A stretch of DNA of 64,000 bases from DASZHJ01 sp035581425. Its GTDB lineage: Bacteria > Pseudomonadota > Alphaproteobacteria > ATCC43930 > CGMCC-115725. This document shows positions 25,160-34,346 of the stretch, piece after piece. The translations under genes were made by a program, and so were the position numbers. The notes beneath the pieces are model-generated. The model was given only the letters and a program-made list of their open reading frames with translations, was not told where the DNA came from and made no database searches. Each line of letters opens with the position of its first letter. The stretch's first letter is position 1. The stretch is from the NCBI GenBank assembly GCA_035581425.1, contig DATJVP010000024.1:1-64000 (forward strand). The letters run 5' to 3'.

Positions 25160-26548
25160 TCAGGCGCCGAGCGCCTTGACAATCTCCTCGCACATCTTCT
25201 TGGCATCGCCGAAGAGCATCATGGTGTTGTCGCGGTAGAAGAGCTCGTTCTCGACCCCGGCGTAGCCCGAGGCCATCGAGCGCTTGACGAAAAGCACAGT
25301 CTTCGCCTTCTCGACGTCGAGGATCGGCATGCCGTAAATCGGCGAGTGCGGATCGGTCTTGGCGGCGGGATTGGTGACGTCGTTGGCGCCGATCACGAAG
25401 GCCACGTCCGTGGTGGCGAAGTCGCGGTTGATCTCCTCGAGCTCCAGCACCTCGTCGTAGGGCACGTTCGCCTCAGCAAGCAGCACGTTCATGTGGCCGG
25501 GCATGCGGCCGGCGACGGGATGGATCGCGTAGCGGACGGTGACGCCCTCTTTCTTGAGGATATCCGCCATCTCTCGCAGCGCGTGTTGCGCCTGCGCCAC
25601 CGCCATGCCGTAGCCGGGCACGATGATGACGGAGGCCGCGTTCTTGAGGATGAAGGCCGCGTCCTCGGCGCTGCCGGATTTGACGGTCTTGTCGCCGGTC
25701 GCTGCCGCCGCCACCGTGCCGCCCTCGGTGCCGAAGCCGCCGAGGATCACGTTGAAGATCGAGCGGTTCATCCCCTTGCACATGATGTAGCTGAGGATCG
25801 CACCGGAGGAGCCGACCAACGCCCCCGTTACGATCAGGAGCGGGTTCGCAAGCGTGAAGCCGATGCCGCAGGCGGCCCAACCGGAGTAGGAGTTCAGCAT
25901 CGAGATAACGACGGGCATGTCAGCCCCGCCGATCGGCAGGATCAGCAACAGGCCCAGCGCCAGCGAGACCAGCACGATGAGCCAGAAATAGGCCCAGGAC
26001 TGATCAATGACGAAGAGCACGATGAGCACCACCATGAGCACGCCGAGCGCGGCGTTGAGGAAGTGCTGGCCCGGGAACATGAGGGGCTTGCCGGAGATGA
26101 GTGCCTGCAGCTTGCCGAAGGCCACGATCGAGCCGGTGAAAGTTATGGCGCCGATCGCGGTTCCGAGGCTCATCTCGATGAGGCTCGAGCGATGGATGGC
26201 CCCCACGCTGCCGATGCCGTAGGAATCGGGCGCGTAGAAGGCGGCGGCGGCGACGCAGACCGCGGCGAGGCCGACGAGGCTGTGGAAGGCCGCGACGAGC
26301 TGGGGCAGCGCCGTCATCTGGATGCGAAGCGCGATGAAGGCGCCGATCCCCGCACCGATCAGGATCGCGACGACGATGGCGACGTAGCCGGAGACGCCCC
26401 AAAGCGTGGTGCCGACGGCGATCACCATGCCGATGATGCCGAAGAGATTGCCGCCCCGAGACGAAGTCGGCGAGGAGAGGCCGCGCAGCGCCATGATGAA
26501 GCAGACCGCTGCGACGAGGTAGAGCAGGAGCGCGAGGTTCTCGGTCAT
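25160..26548 (-). CDS. pntB: NAD(P) transhydrogenase subunit beta
   Basis: 462 residues: an N-terminal membrane domain of 8-9 helices (domain II) and a soluble NADP(H)-binding domain III with VPGYGMAVAQAQHA and the late GANDVTNPAAKTDP. With PntAA and PntAB it couples proton entry to hydride transfer from NADH to NADP+, supplying NADPH. It lies 13 bp downstream of pntAB, in the usual order. Confidence 0.96.
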   Translation of the reverse strand: MTENLALLLYLVAAVCFIMALRGLSSPTSSRGGNLFGIIGMVIAVGTTLWGVSGYVAIVVAILIGAGIGAFIALRIQMTALPQLVAAFHSLVGLAAVCVAAAAFYAPDSYGIGSVGAIHRSSLIEMSLGTAIGAITFTGSIVAFGKLQALISGKPLMFPGQHFLNAALGVLMVVLIVLFVIDQSWAYFWLIVLVSLALGLLLILPIGGADMPVVISMLNSYSGWAACGIGFTLANPLLIVTGALVGSSGAILSYIMCKGMNRSIFNVILGGFGTEGGTVAAAATGDKTVKSGSAEDAAFILKNAASVIIVPGYGMAVAQAQHALREMADILKKEGVTVRYAIHPVAGRMPGHMNVLLAEANVPYDEVLELEEINRDFATTDVAFVIGANDVTNPAAKTDPHSPIYGMPILDVEKAKTVLFVKRSMASGYAGVENELFYRDNTMMLFGDAKKMCEEIVKALGA

Positions 26549-26561
26549 GGATCGCGCCTCG

Positions 26562-26978
26562 CTATTTCATCTTCTTCTTGAACATCTGCAGCATGCGCTG
26601 CGTCACGATGAAGCCGCCGAATATGTTGATCGAGGCGAGTAGCACACCGAGCGTCCCCATGGCCTTGGAGAAACTGAATCCGATTGGCCCCGCGGCGATG
26701 AGGGCGCCCACGACAATGACGCTGGAGATCGCATTGGTGACGCTCATCAGCGGCGAGTGCAGCGCTGGGGTCACTCGCCACACCACGTAATAGCCCACGA
26801 AGACCGCGAGCACGAAGATCGTGAGGAAGTAGACCAGGAGATCGCCGTGGCCGCTGCCTTGCGCGACCTGCGCCGCCTGCGCCGCGACCTGCTGCGCAAG
26901 CGTATCGAGGCCGTTCGCGAGCTGATGCGCCTGGCTTGCAAGGTCCTGGGCATTGGTGGCAACGGGCGTGTCAGCCAT
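26562..26978 (-). CDS. pntAB: NAD(P) transhydrogenase subunit alpha, part 2 (membrane)
   Basis: 138 residues: an N-terminal Ala/Gln-rich extension (about 1-45) then three or four transmembrane helices, with WRVTPALHSPLMSVTNAISS, FSFSKAMGTLGVLLASINI and a basic C-terminus. This is the split alpha subunit arrangement known from Rhodospirillum. It follows pntAA by 3 bp. Confidence 0.95.
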   Translation of the reverse strand: MADTPVATNAQDLASQAHQLANGLDTLAQQVAAQAAQVAQGSGHGDLLVYFLTIFVLAVFVGYYVVWRVTPALHSPLMSVTNAISSVIVVGALIAAGPIGFSFSKAMGTLGVLLASINIFGGFIVTQRMLQMFKKKMK

Positions 26979-26981
26979 GTC

Positions 26982-28148
26982 TCAGGCTCCTGCAGCAGAG
27001 GGCGCCGCGGGCGCCAGTTGGGGATGCACCACCGCGCCGTCCTTGGTGATGAGCGTCGCCTTCACGATTTCGTCGGTGGTGTCGATCTTGAGCTGCTTCT
27101 CCTTGTCGACGATGAGTGCGAGGAAGCTCAGGAGGTTTCGGGAATAGAGCTGACTTGCGTCGACCGCGATACGCGAGGGCACGTTCGCGTGGCCGACGAT
27201 GCGGACGCCGTTTTCCGTGACGACGGTCTCGCCGAAGCGCGCGCCCTCGCAATTGCCGCCCTGCTCCACCGCGAGATCGATGATGATCGAGCCCGGACGC
27301 ATCGCGGCGACCATATCGCGCGTGATGAGGATCGGCGCTTTCCGCCCGGGGATGAGCGCGGTGCAGATGACGATGTCGGTCTTCTTGAGCGCCTCGGTCA
27401 CGTGCTCGCGCTGGCGGCGCGCGAAATCCTCGCCCATCTCCTTGGCGTAGCCGCCGGCGGTCTCCATCGCCTTCATCGCCTCGATATCGACCACGAGGAA
27501 GCTCGCGCCGAGGCTCTCGACCTGCTCCTTCGCGGCAAGCCGCACGTCGGTCGCGGAGACGACGGCGCCGAGGCGGCGCGCGGTCGCGATCGCCTGGAGC
27601 CCCGCCACGCCCGCACCCATCACGAGGACGCGCGCGGGCGCCACGGTGCCGGCTGCCGTCATCATCATGGGCATGGCGCGCCCGAATTCGTCGGCAGCGT
27701 CGATCACGGCCTTGTAGCCCGCGAGATTCGACTGCGAGGAGAGCACATCCATCGCTTGCGCGCGGGTAATGCGGGGAATGAGCTCCATCGCGAAGCTCGT
27801 GACGCCCGCCGCGGCGTAGGCCTTCACGTCCTCGGGCTGCTGCAGCGGCTGCAGCAGCGCGATCAGCACCGCGCCGCGCTTCATCGCCGCGAGCTCGTCA
27901 GTGCCGCCCTCGCGTAGCGGGCGCTGCACCTTGAGGACGATGTCGCCCGCACCCAGCGCGTCGGCGGCGGTTGCCGCAATAGTGGCTCCGGCCGCACGAT
28001 AGGCGTCGTCGGGAAATGCCGTTCCTTCTCCGGCGCCGCTCTCCACCACCACTTCGAGCCCCTGACCGACCAGCCGTTTCACCGTATCCGGGGTCGCCGC
28101 CACTCGACGCTCGTGGGCGCGGCGCTCCTTCGGAATGCTGATCTTCAT
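26982..28148 (-). CDS. pntAA: NAD(P) transhydrogenase subunit alpha, part 1 (NAD-binding)
   Basis: Soluble domain I of proton-translocating transhydrogenase, 388 residues. Starts MKISIPKERRAHERRVAATP, followed by YKAVIDAADEFGRAMPM, dinucleotide loop VLVMGAGVAGLQAIATARRLG, and the NAD mobile-loop region. A longer frame upstream was rejected because the family begins at this Met. First gene of the pnt operon. Confidence 0.95.
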   Translation of the reverse strand: MKISIPKERRAHERRVAATPDTVKRLVGQGLEVVVESGAGEGTAFPDDAYRAAGATIAATAADALGAGDIVLKVQRPLREGGTDELAAMKRGAVLIALLQPLQQPEDVKAYAAAGVTSFAMELIPRITRAQAMDVLSSQSNLAGYKAVIDAADEFGRAMPMMMTAAGTVAPARVLVMGAGVAGLQAIATARRLGAVVSATDVRLAAKEQVESLGASFLVVDIEAMKAMETAGGYAKEMGEDFARRQREHVTEALKKTDIVICTALIPGRKAPILITRDMVAAMRPGSIIIDLAVEQGGNCEGARFGETVVTENGVRIVGHANVPSRIAVDASQLYSRNLLSFLALIVDKEKQLKIDTTDEIVKATLITKDGAVVHPQLAPAAPSAAGA

Positions 28149-28452
28149 GGGGCGTCTCTGCTGCGGCGAGGGAAAACCGGGACGGAGCGGGGGCCGACAC
28201 AATGCCCGGCGGGACCTTATTTGTGAAGCCCGCCCTGAGGTTCATGGTGCACCGCCGAACACGTCATTTCAAAGACTTGTCGCCGAGGGCGGCGATGCCA
28301 GGGTCCGGACAAGTGCCAAAGCTGACCTTTCCATTCCATGGCTGCATTGCATAGAATGCAAGCAATCGGGCCCCGGGGGTGCCCGAGAATTTTCCTCGTG
28401 AAATCAACCCCTTCGTAACTCGCCCTTTGGCGGCCAGGGAGGGCCGCGCCGG
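28149..28452. other. Divergent intergenic region, pntAA / ECF sigma
   Basis: 304 bp. It must hold promoters for the leftward pnt set and the rightward sigma factor. I see no convincing box pair. The run CAGGGAGGG at 28435-28443 is a good ribosome binding site 9-10 nt before the TTG at 28453. Confidence 0.45.
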
Positions 28453-29064
28453 TTGCCCTCGCGGAATAAACCGTTTCCCGATGCGTTATCACCCCGTCAG
28501 GCCGACCCGGGCGGGCCGGCGCCGTCGGGCTTTATCCCGGCGAGCGCCCGCTTCAGCGACCAGCTGGTGGCAGCGTTGCCACGACTCCGGCGCTTTGCTC
28601 GCGGCCTGACCGGCTCCGCCTTCGAAGCGGATGACCTGGTTCAAGCGGCTTGCGAGCGGGCACTCACCCGCGAGCACCAGTTCCAGGAAGGCACCCGCTT
28701 CGACAGCTGGATGTTCCGCATCGTGCAGACGATCTGGATCGACCAGATCCGCGCGCGGGACGTCCGGAAGGAAGAGCCTGAGGCGGAAGGGGAGCGTGTC
28801 GGCACCAACGAGCCGATGCGCCGCGTAGAGGCAAGGCTGGGGCTCGCCGAGGTCTCGGAGGCGCTCGAGCATTTGCCGCCGGAGCAGCGCATGGCGCTGC
28901 TCCTCGTGACGGTTGACGGGTTGAGCTACAAGGAGGCGGCCGCGGTCGCCGAGGTGCCGGTAGGCACCATCATGAGCCGTCTTGCACGGGCGCGGGTCGC
29001 GCTGCAGGCACGGCTCGCGCGCGGCGGCTCCTCCGGGAGTAGGGACGATGCAGAGGCCGACTGA
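28453..29064 (+). CDS. ECF RNA polymerase sigma factor
   Basis: Extracytoplasmic-function sigma factor of about 203 residues. A 35-residue N-terminal extension, then region 2 (about 38-105: AFEADDLVQAACERAL, GTRFDSWMFRIVQTIWIDQIRAR) binding the -10 element, an acidic linker, and region 4 (about 135-190: LPPEQRMALLLVTVDGLSYKEAA, VPVGTIMSRLARAR) binding the -35. TTG start at 28453 is supported by AGGGAGGG upstream. The gene overlaps by 17 bp the membrane anti-sigma factor gene, so the two form a signal-response pair. Confidence 0.9.
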   Translation: MPSRNKPFPDALSPRQADPGGPAPSGFIPASARFSDQLVAALPRLRRFARGLTGSAFEADDLVQAACERALTREHQFQEGTRFDSWMFRIVQTIWIDQIRARDVRKEEPEAEGERVGTNEPMRRVEARLGLAEVSEALEHLPPEQRMALLLVTVDGLSYKEAAAVAEVPVGTIMSRLARARVALQARLARGGSSGSRDDAEAD

Positions 29065-29914
29065 CGAGCTGCTGATCGCCTATCTCGACGGCGAGACCGA
29101 TGCCGCGACCTCGAGCGAGGTGGCGGCCGCGATTGCTCGCGACCCCGCACTCGCGCGCCAGGCCGAGGCATTGCGTCTGAGCGCATCGGCGCTTCGCGCG
29201 GCCTTCGACGATGTCCTGCACGAGCCGGTGCCGGAGCGGCTCGTCGCCGCCTGCCGCGTCCCGGAGAAGGTAATCCGCTTCCCCGAGATACGCCCCGCGC
29301 AGCACATGCGTGCAACACCTACTTGGCGCAAATGGGCCTCGATCGCGGCGGCCGCGGCGATCGTGGGCTTCGTTCTCGGCGGGACGCTCGGCTACTTCCT
29401 CGCGCCGCAGCAGCCCGCGCCTCAGGTCGCCAACACCACGCCGCCTCCGACGCCGAACCTCTCGGCCGCAGCCTCGAACTGGCTCGATAACGTCGCGGGC
29501 TTCCACAAGATGTTCGTGACCTCGGGCCCGAACGACCGGCGCCTCGTCGACATACCCGCCAATCCGCAGAGCGACGCCGAGCGAAAGCTGGCAACGCAAC
29601 TGCCGCCCGACTTCCGCACGCCAAACCTGCAGCCCTGGGGGCTCGTCTTCGTCGGCGCTCGGCTTCTCTTCATCGAGGGGCGCGCGGGTGCGCAGCTTTT
29701 CTACACGACCGACAACAAGGCGCTGGGGCCGATCACGGTCGTGGTGGCCAGCACCACATCACCGGATCTCGCGCCCACCTTCGACCGTCGCGGCGATCTC
29801 AACGTGCTGTATTGGCGCCACGGCGGCCACATGTACGCGATCCTCGGCACGCCCGACATCGGCTACCTCTGGAACATCCACAACGACCTCGCCTGGCAGT
29901 TCGACGCGATCTGA
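29048..29914 (+). CDS. Membrane-anchored anti-sigma factor
   Basis: 288 residues. N-terminal cytoplasmic domain (about 1-85: DELLIAYLDGETDAATSSE, typical of anti-sigma N-termini; no zinc-binding His/Cys motif seen) then one transmembrane helix (about 97-120, WASIAAAAAIVGFVLGGTLG), a Pro-rich stretch and a periplasmic domain of about 160 residues (LQPWGLVFVGARLLF, VLYWRHGGHMYAILG). Predicted to hold the ECF sigma factor at the membrane until a periplasmic signal is sensed. Start ATG at 29048 has GGGAG upstream. Confidence 0.87.
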   Translation: MQRPTDELLIAYLDGETDAATSSEVAAAIARDPALARQAEALRLSASALRAAFDDVLHEPVPERLVAACRVPEKVIRFPEIRPAQHMRATPTWRKWASIAAAAAIVGFVLGGTLGYFLAPQQPAPQVANTTPPPTPNLSAAASNWLDNVAGFHKMFVTSGPNDRRLVDIPANPQSDAERKLATQLPPDFRTPNLQPWGLVFVGARLLFIEGRAGAQLFYTTDNKALGPITVVVASTTSPDLAPTFDRRGDLNVLYWRHGGHMYAILGTPDIGYLWNIHNDLAWQFDAI

Positions 29915-29944
29915 GAAGCGCGCTGTCAGCTGACAGCCGGCAAC

Positions 29945-31699
29945 TCACGCAGCCCCACGAAACTGCGTTGCGTAAAGTTCGGCGAAGGGACCGCCGCGGT
30001 TCAGCAAGTCCTGGAAGGGGCCATGCTCGACGATCGTGCCGTCGCGCAACACCAGGATCAGATCGGCATCCCGCACAGTCGAGAGCCGGTGGGCGATGAT
30101 GAAGGTGGTTCGTCCCTCGGTGAGACGACGGATGCCCTCCATCACTGCCGCCTCGGTCTCGACGTCAAGCGCGGAGGTGGGCTCGTCGAGAATCAGGATC
30201 GGGGCATTCCGTAGAATCGCGCGCGCGATCGTGAGGCGCTGCTTCTCGCCTTCCGAGAGCGTGCCCGCACCCTCGCCGATCACGGTGTCGTAGCCCTGCG
30301 GCAATTTCCGGATGTGATCGTCGATGCGCGCGAGGCGCGCCGCGGCCTCGATCTCGGCGTCACTCGCGCCCGGCCTGCCATAGGCGATATTGTCCTTGAT
30401 CGAGAGCGGGAAGACCAAGGGCGGCTGCAGCACCATCGAGATTTGGCCGCGGAGCGCCGCGAGGCGATACTCCCTGAGATCGACGTCGTCGATCTCGACC
30501 GCGCCGCTGCTGGGATCGAAGAAGCGCGGCAGGAGGCTCAGCAGCGTCGACTTGCCGGCACCGGTCGGACCCACGATCGCCACCTTGGTGCCGGGGGCGA
30601 TCTCGAGATCGATCCGCTTCAGCACCGCCATCTCCGGCCGGTAGCTGAAGGAGACACCGCGCCAAGCGACCGCACCTCGCGCGCCCTCTGCGGGAAACAA
30701 CCGCGTGCCGTCCTTGAGATCTGACTCGATGTCGAGCACCTCGAAGCAGCGCCGCGCGCCGACGCGCGCGCCCGCGATCAAGCCCCAGCTCTGGGTGATC
30801 TGGTTGACGGGCGCATAGAGCTGCGCGAGGTACGAGATGAAGACCACGAGCTGGCCGATGGTGAGCCTGCCGCTCAGGACGGCGCTCGCGCCGACATAGA
30901 GGACGAGCGCAGTGCCGACGGCGATCACGCCGTTCACCGCCGCCGAATAGAGCGTCTGCCAACCGTAGAGGCGCAACGTCGCGGTCAGGCTGGCGCGGCT
31001 CGCGCCCATGAAGCGGCGGTGCTCCTCCTCCTCTTTGGTGAAAGCCTGCACGACCTTGATCGAGCTCATCGCCCACTGGACGAGGCTGTAGACCAGGCTC
31101 TCGCGCTCGCGCACCTCGGTCGCGACCGTCGTGATCTTGCGGTTGAAGAGCGCGATCAGCACGAAGAGCGCGGGCACCACCGTGAGAGCGATCACCGTCA
31201 GCAGCCAATCCAGCGGGAACAGTACCGCGAGCATCCCCGCGAGCAGGATCAGCGCCGAGAGGATCGGCAGCGCACCATTCATGATCATGGTCTGGACGGC
31301 GAAGCTGTCGGCCGTCACGCGGTACATGAGGTCACCCACCTTCTGCCGGCCGTGGAAGGCGAGCGAGAGGCGTTGCAGTTGCGCCATGAGCGCGCCGCGG
31401 AGGTCGTTCACCATCCGCTGCCCGACGCCGATGGTAGTCATGTTGTGGAGAAGCGTGAGGAGCCCGCTCCCGGCATTGACGAGCACCAGGGCTGCGCAAG
31501 CGCCGGCGAGGAGCACGGAAGGAGTGAAGCCCTGCAGCCAGGTCAGTGCCACGGGCTTGGCGCCGAGCACGTGGTCGATCACGACCTGGAGCGGCCAGGG
31601 CTTCAGGAGCTCGAAGCCTGCGATCGCGAAGATCTGGACGAAGGCGAAGAGGAGCCGCCAGCGATAAGGCCTGAGAAACGGCAACAGCCGGCGCAGCAT
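29945..31699 (-). CDS. ABC exporter, fused permease and ATPase (MsbA/ChvA type)
   Basis: 584 residues: six transmembrane helices (about 15-310) followed by an ATPase with Walker A GPTGAGKSTLLS, signature LSEGEKQRLTIARAI, Walker B ILILDEPTSALD and H-loop HRLSTVRDAD. This half-transporter form works as a homodimer. The family exports lipids, lipid A or beta-glucans. The gene lies 16 bp after the glycosidase-glycosyltransferase gene in a leftward unit with galE, so it most likely exports that enzyme's product (inference). Confidence 0.92.
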   Translation of the reverse strand: MLRRLLPFLRPYRWRLLFAFVQIFAIAGFELLKPWPLQVVIDHVLGAKPVALTWLQGFTPSVLLAGACAALVLVNAGSGLLTLLHNMTTIGVGQRMVNDLRGALMAQLQRLSLAFHGRQKVGDLMYRVTADSFAVQTMIMNGALPILSALILLAGMLAVLFPLDWLLTVIALTVVPALFVLIALFNRKITTVATEVRERESLVYSLVQWAMSSIKVVQAFTKEEEEHRRFMGASRASLTATLRLYGWQTLYSAAVNGVIAVGTALVLYVGASAVLSGRLTIGQLVVFISYLAQLYAPVNQITQSWGLIAGARVGARRCFEVLDIESDLKDGTRLFPAEGARGAVAWRGVSFSYRPEMAVLKRIDLEIAPGTKVAIVGPTGAGKSTLLSLLPRFFDPSSGAVEIDDVDLREYRLAALRGQISMVLQPPLVFPLSIKDNIAYGRPGASDAEIEAAARLARIDDHIRKLPQGYDTVIGEGAGTLSEGEKQRLTIARAILRNAPILILDEPTSALDVETEAAVMEGIRRLTEGRTTFIIAHRLSTVRDADLILVLRDGTIVEHGPFQDLLNRGGPFAELYATQFRGAA

Positions 31700-31715
31700 C
31701 GGCGCCGCCCCGTCC

Positions 31716-34316
31716 TCAGGCCGCGCTCGGCGCGAGCTCCGGCTCGACGCGCTCCTTGCGCAGCGGAGCTACCGGCGTGAGCCCCGCCTGCCGCGCCACG
31801 CCGTCGGTGATCTCGTGCATGATGCGCCCGAGCTCGACCGTGTGGTGCACAATCAGCAAGCTGTGGACGAGGCCCGCAAGCCCGATCGCCGTCGCCACCA
31901 CCGGCGCCCCCAGCACGAGCGCGAGCACGGAGATCCCGATATAACCGCGGAGCACCAGCTTCGCGAGACGGGAGAAGGTGAAGGTGCAGCGCACGCGCAG
32001 CAGCCGCTTATTGCCGCCGTGGTTCTCGACGCAGCAGAGCACCAGCGCCCGGCTCCAAAGCCCCCGGCAGATCTTGAGGTCCCAGTCGCTCCAGCCGGCG
32101 TCCATGACGACGAAATACTTGAGCGGCGAGAGCACGCGCATGAGGCCGCCGAGTATGGTCTCCTTCTCATCGCCGCGCTCGCTCCAATAGGAGAGGAAGA
32201 GCGCGCGGTTTCTCCAGGAGACACGGGCCTTCTGCTCGATGCCGCCGATGGTTTCGAGCCGCTCCTCCGTGCTCAAGCCCTTGAAGCGCCACTTCAGCCG
32301 CTCCCAGCCCCTGAGGAACGGGCCGAGATAGATCAGGAGCGATACCAGCACCCGCGCCTTGATGCCGCGGAACCGCTTGTCGATCGGCGCCTTGAGGCCG
32401 CCATTCACCGCGAGCGAGAGGCTGAGCAGCAGCGGCGCCAGCAGGAGCCAATACCAGCCGCCGAGCGCGCCCCCGAGGATCGCGAGGAGAAGCGCGGCGA
32501 CGTTCCACTCGAAGCTCAGCGGCAAGGCGGTCGCAAGCGAGCCCGGCGGCTCGTACATCGTCTGGAAGAGGCCGCGCCCGAAGACGCCGGAATAGATCAG
32601 CGGCTGGCGCGAGAGCAGCAGCGACGCCGAGAGATCGCCGTAGATACGTCCGAGCCATTTCGCCTGGCCGAAGAGATTGAAGCGGAAGGGGTGCTTCGCA
32701 TAGACCAGCGCCTCGGCCTTGCCGTAACCGCGCTGCTGGCCGATGTAGGCGCGAACCGTGTTGCGACGGAAGTGCCAGACAGTCGCGGCCGGGCTGAATC
32801 CGATCGTGTGGCCCGCGTCCTGGAAGCGCCAGCAGATGTCGACATCGTCGCCTGCCGCGCGATAGAGCGGATCGAAGCCGCCGAGCGCCAAGAGCGCATC
32901 GCGGCGGAAGGCCATGTTGCAGCCGGCGATGTGCTCGGCGGTGTCGTCGGTGAGGAGCACATGTGTGGGACCGCCCGGCGAAACCGCGACCGCGGAGGGC
33001 ACAAGGCTATCCTCTGGCGGCGGGAAGTTCGGTCCGCCGCAGGCGACAAGGCCGCGGCGCTCCATCGTCGAAACGAGGTAGGTGAGCCAATCGGGATCGG
33101 CGACGCAATCGCTGTCGGTATAGGCGACGATCTCGCCTGTTGCGGCCTCCGCGCCGACGTTCCGCGCGACGCTCAGCCCCTTGTTGGACTGGCTGATGAT
33201 GCGGCAATAGGGAAAGCGCTCAGAGATCTCGAGCGTGCGATCGGTCGAGCCGTCGTTGACGACGATCACCTCGTAGTTCGGGTATCGCAGCACCTCGAGC
33301 GAGGCGAGGCAGGCCTCCATGGTGCGCTCGGCGTTGTAGGCGCAGACGACGACCGAGACGCGCGGCGGCAGCGCCAGCTGCGGCGGGATGGGCTCCTGGA
33401 AGCGACGCGCGACCACGGAGAAAGCGGGTTTCGGCACGCGGTCGCGATCGACGAGGCCGAAGGCCCAGTTCTCGATGAGATGCCCGCCCGTGAACCACTC
33501 GTCGGTCCAGGCGAAGACGAAAGTGCCGGCGACGCCCATATCGAAGGCCGCGCGGATCTGCCAGGAGAGGATACGCGCCTGCTCCTCGCGCCCCTCGCGG
33601 ATGGAATCGATGCCGAATTCCGTCAGCACCAGCGGCCGATCGACCGAGAGATTCTGCAGCTTCGAGAGATAGCGGCGGAACGCGTCCTCGTCGTGAAGGT
33701 AGACGTTGAAGCAGAGGAAATCCGTGAAATCGACGGTGAGGTATTCGGTCGAGGGGAAATTCGCGTAGCTCACGAGGCCCGTGGGGTGCTCGGCCTTGAC
33801 TGCCTGCATGAGGCGCATCAGGAAGGCGCGGACGCGCTTCGGCCCGTGCCAGCGCACCATATCCGGCGGAATTTCGTTGCCGATGAGGTAGGCGAAGATC
33901 GCGGGGTGGCGCTTCAAGCCGCGAACGGCGTCGCCCACTCCCTTCACGATCTCGTTGCGAAGCTTGCGGCTCTCGAGGAAGGCCACGTGTTGCGACCACG
34001 GCAGTCCCACCAGCACGCGCATCCCCGCCTCGGCGGCCGTGTCGAGGAGCCAGATCGGAGGCACCGTGAAGACGCGAAGAACGGTCGCCCCCATCCCCGC
34101 CATCATCGCGAAATCCTTGGCGACGACATCGCGCTCCGGGAACTGATCGCCGTGCGAGCCCACCGGGAAGGGGCCGTAGGTCACGCCCTTCACGTGGAAT
34201 TTCCGCTCGCCCGCGAAGAAGAACTTTCCGTAGACGCGGATGGGCTCGAGCGTTGCGGCGGTGACCCCCTCACCGGCGCGCGGCAATGCCGGCAGTATGA
34301 CTGCGGTCTCGTTCAT
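31716..34316 (-). CDS. Fused glycoside hydrolase, glycosyltransferase family 2 and membrane protein
   Basis: Multidomain protein of 866 residues. Residues about 25-310 are a TIM-barrel glycosidase-like domain (GH2/GH5-type pattern): FHVKGVTYGPFPVG, acid/base Glu148 in IGNEIP, nucleophile Glu233 in VLTEFGID, and FVFAWTDEW. Residues about 322-560 are a GT2 domain: VSVVVCAYNAERTMEACL, NDGSTDRT, TDSDC as the DxD-type metal site, and DDVDICWRF. Membrane helices about 600-680 follow, with another hydrophobic region near 770-830. Resembles glucan synthases with an N-terminal glycosidase such as rhizobial NdvC. It likely makes and trims a polymer at the inner membrane. Confidence 0.88.
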   Translation of the reverse strand: MNETAVILPALPRAGEGVTAATLEPIRVYGKFFFAGERKFHVKGVTYGPFPVGSHGDQFPERDVVAKDFAMMAGMGATVLRVFTVPPIWLLDTAAEAGMRVLVGLPWSQHVAFLESRKLRNEIVKGVGDAVRGLKRHPAIFAYLIGNEIPPDMVRWHGPKRVRAFLMRLMQAVKAEHPTGLVSYANFPSTEYLTVDFTDFLCFNVYLHDEDAFRRYLSKLQNLSVDRPLVLTEFGIDSIREGREEQARILSWQIRAAFDMGVAGTFVFAWTDEWFTGGHLIENWAFGLVDRDRVPKPAFSVVARRFQEPIPPQLALPPRVSVVVCAYNAERTMEACLASLEVLRYPNYEVIVVNDGSTDRTLEISERFPYCRIISQSNKGLSVARNVGAEAATGEIVAYTDSDCVADPDWLTYLVSTMERRGLVACGGPNFPPPEDSLVPSAVAVSPGGPTHVLLTDDTAEHIAGCNMAFRRDALLALGGFDPLYRAAGDDVDICWRFQDAGHTIGFSPAATVWHFRRNTVRAYIGQQRGYGKAEALVYAKHPFRFNLFGQAKWLGRIYGDLSASLLLSRQPLIYSGVFGRGLFQTMYEPPGSLATALPLSFEWNVAALLLAILGGALGGWYWLLLAPLLLSLSLAVNGGLKAPIDKRFRGIKARVLVSLLIYLGPFLRGWERLKWRFKGLSTEERLETIGGIEQKARVSWRNRALFLSYWSERGDEKETILGGLMRVLSPLKYFVVMDAGWSDWDLKICRGLWSRALVLCCVENHGGNKRLLRVRCTFTFSRLAKLVLRGYIGISVLALVLGAPVVATAIGLAGLVHSLLIVHHTVELGRIMHEITDGVARQAGLTPVAPLRKERVEPELAPSAA

Positions 34317-34346
34317 AGTCCTTGCCTCCGTCGTGCCGTCGGCGCG

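Noticed and set aside
24074..26581. Very long open frame on the plus strand opposite frmA and pntB
   Set aside because: Composition is rich in Asp, Arg, His and Ala with no domain pattern, as expected for a GC-rich antisense shadow of well-conserved genes.
28463..28487. GGAAT-N16-CGTT, resembling an ECF-type promoter that would autoregulate the sigma gene
   Set aside because: It lies inside the coding region if the well-supported TTG start (ribosome binding site AGGGAGGG) is correct, and no later start codon has a ribosome binding site.
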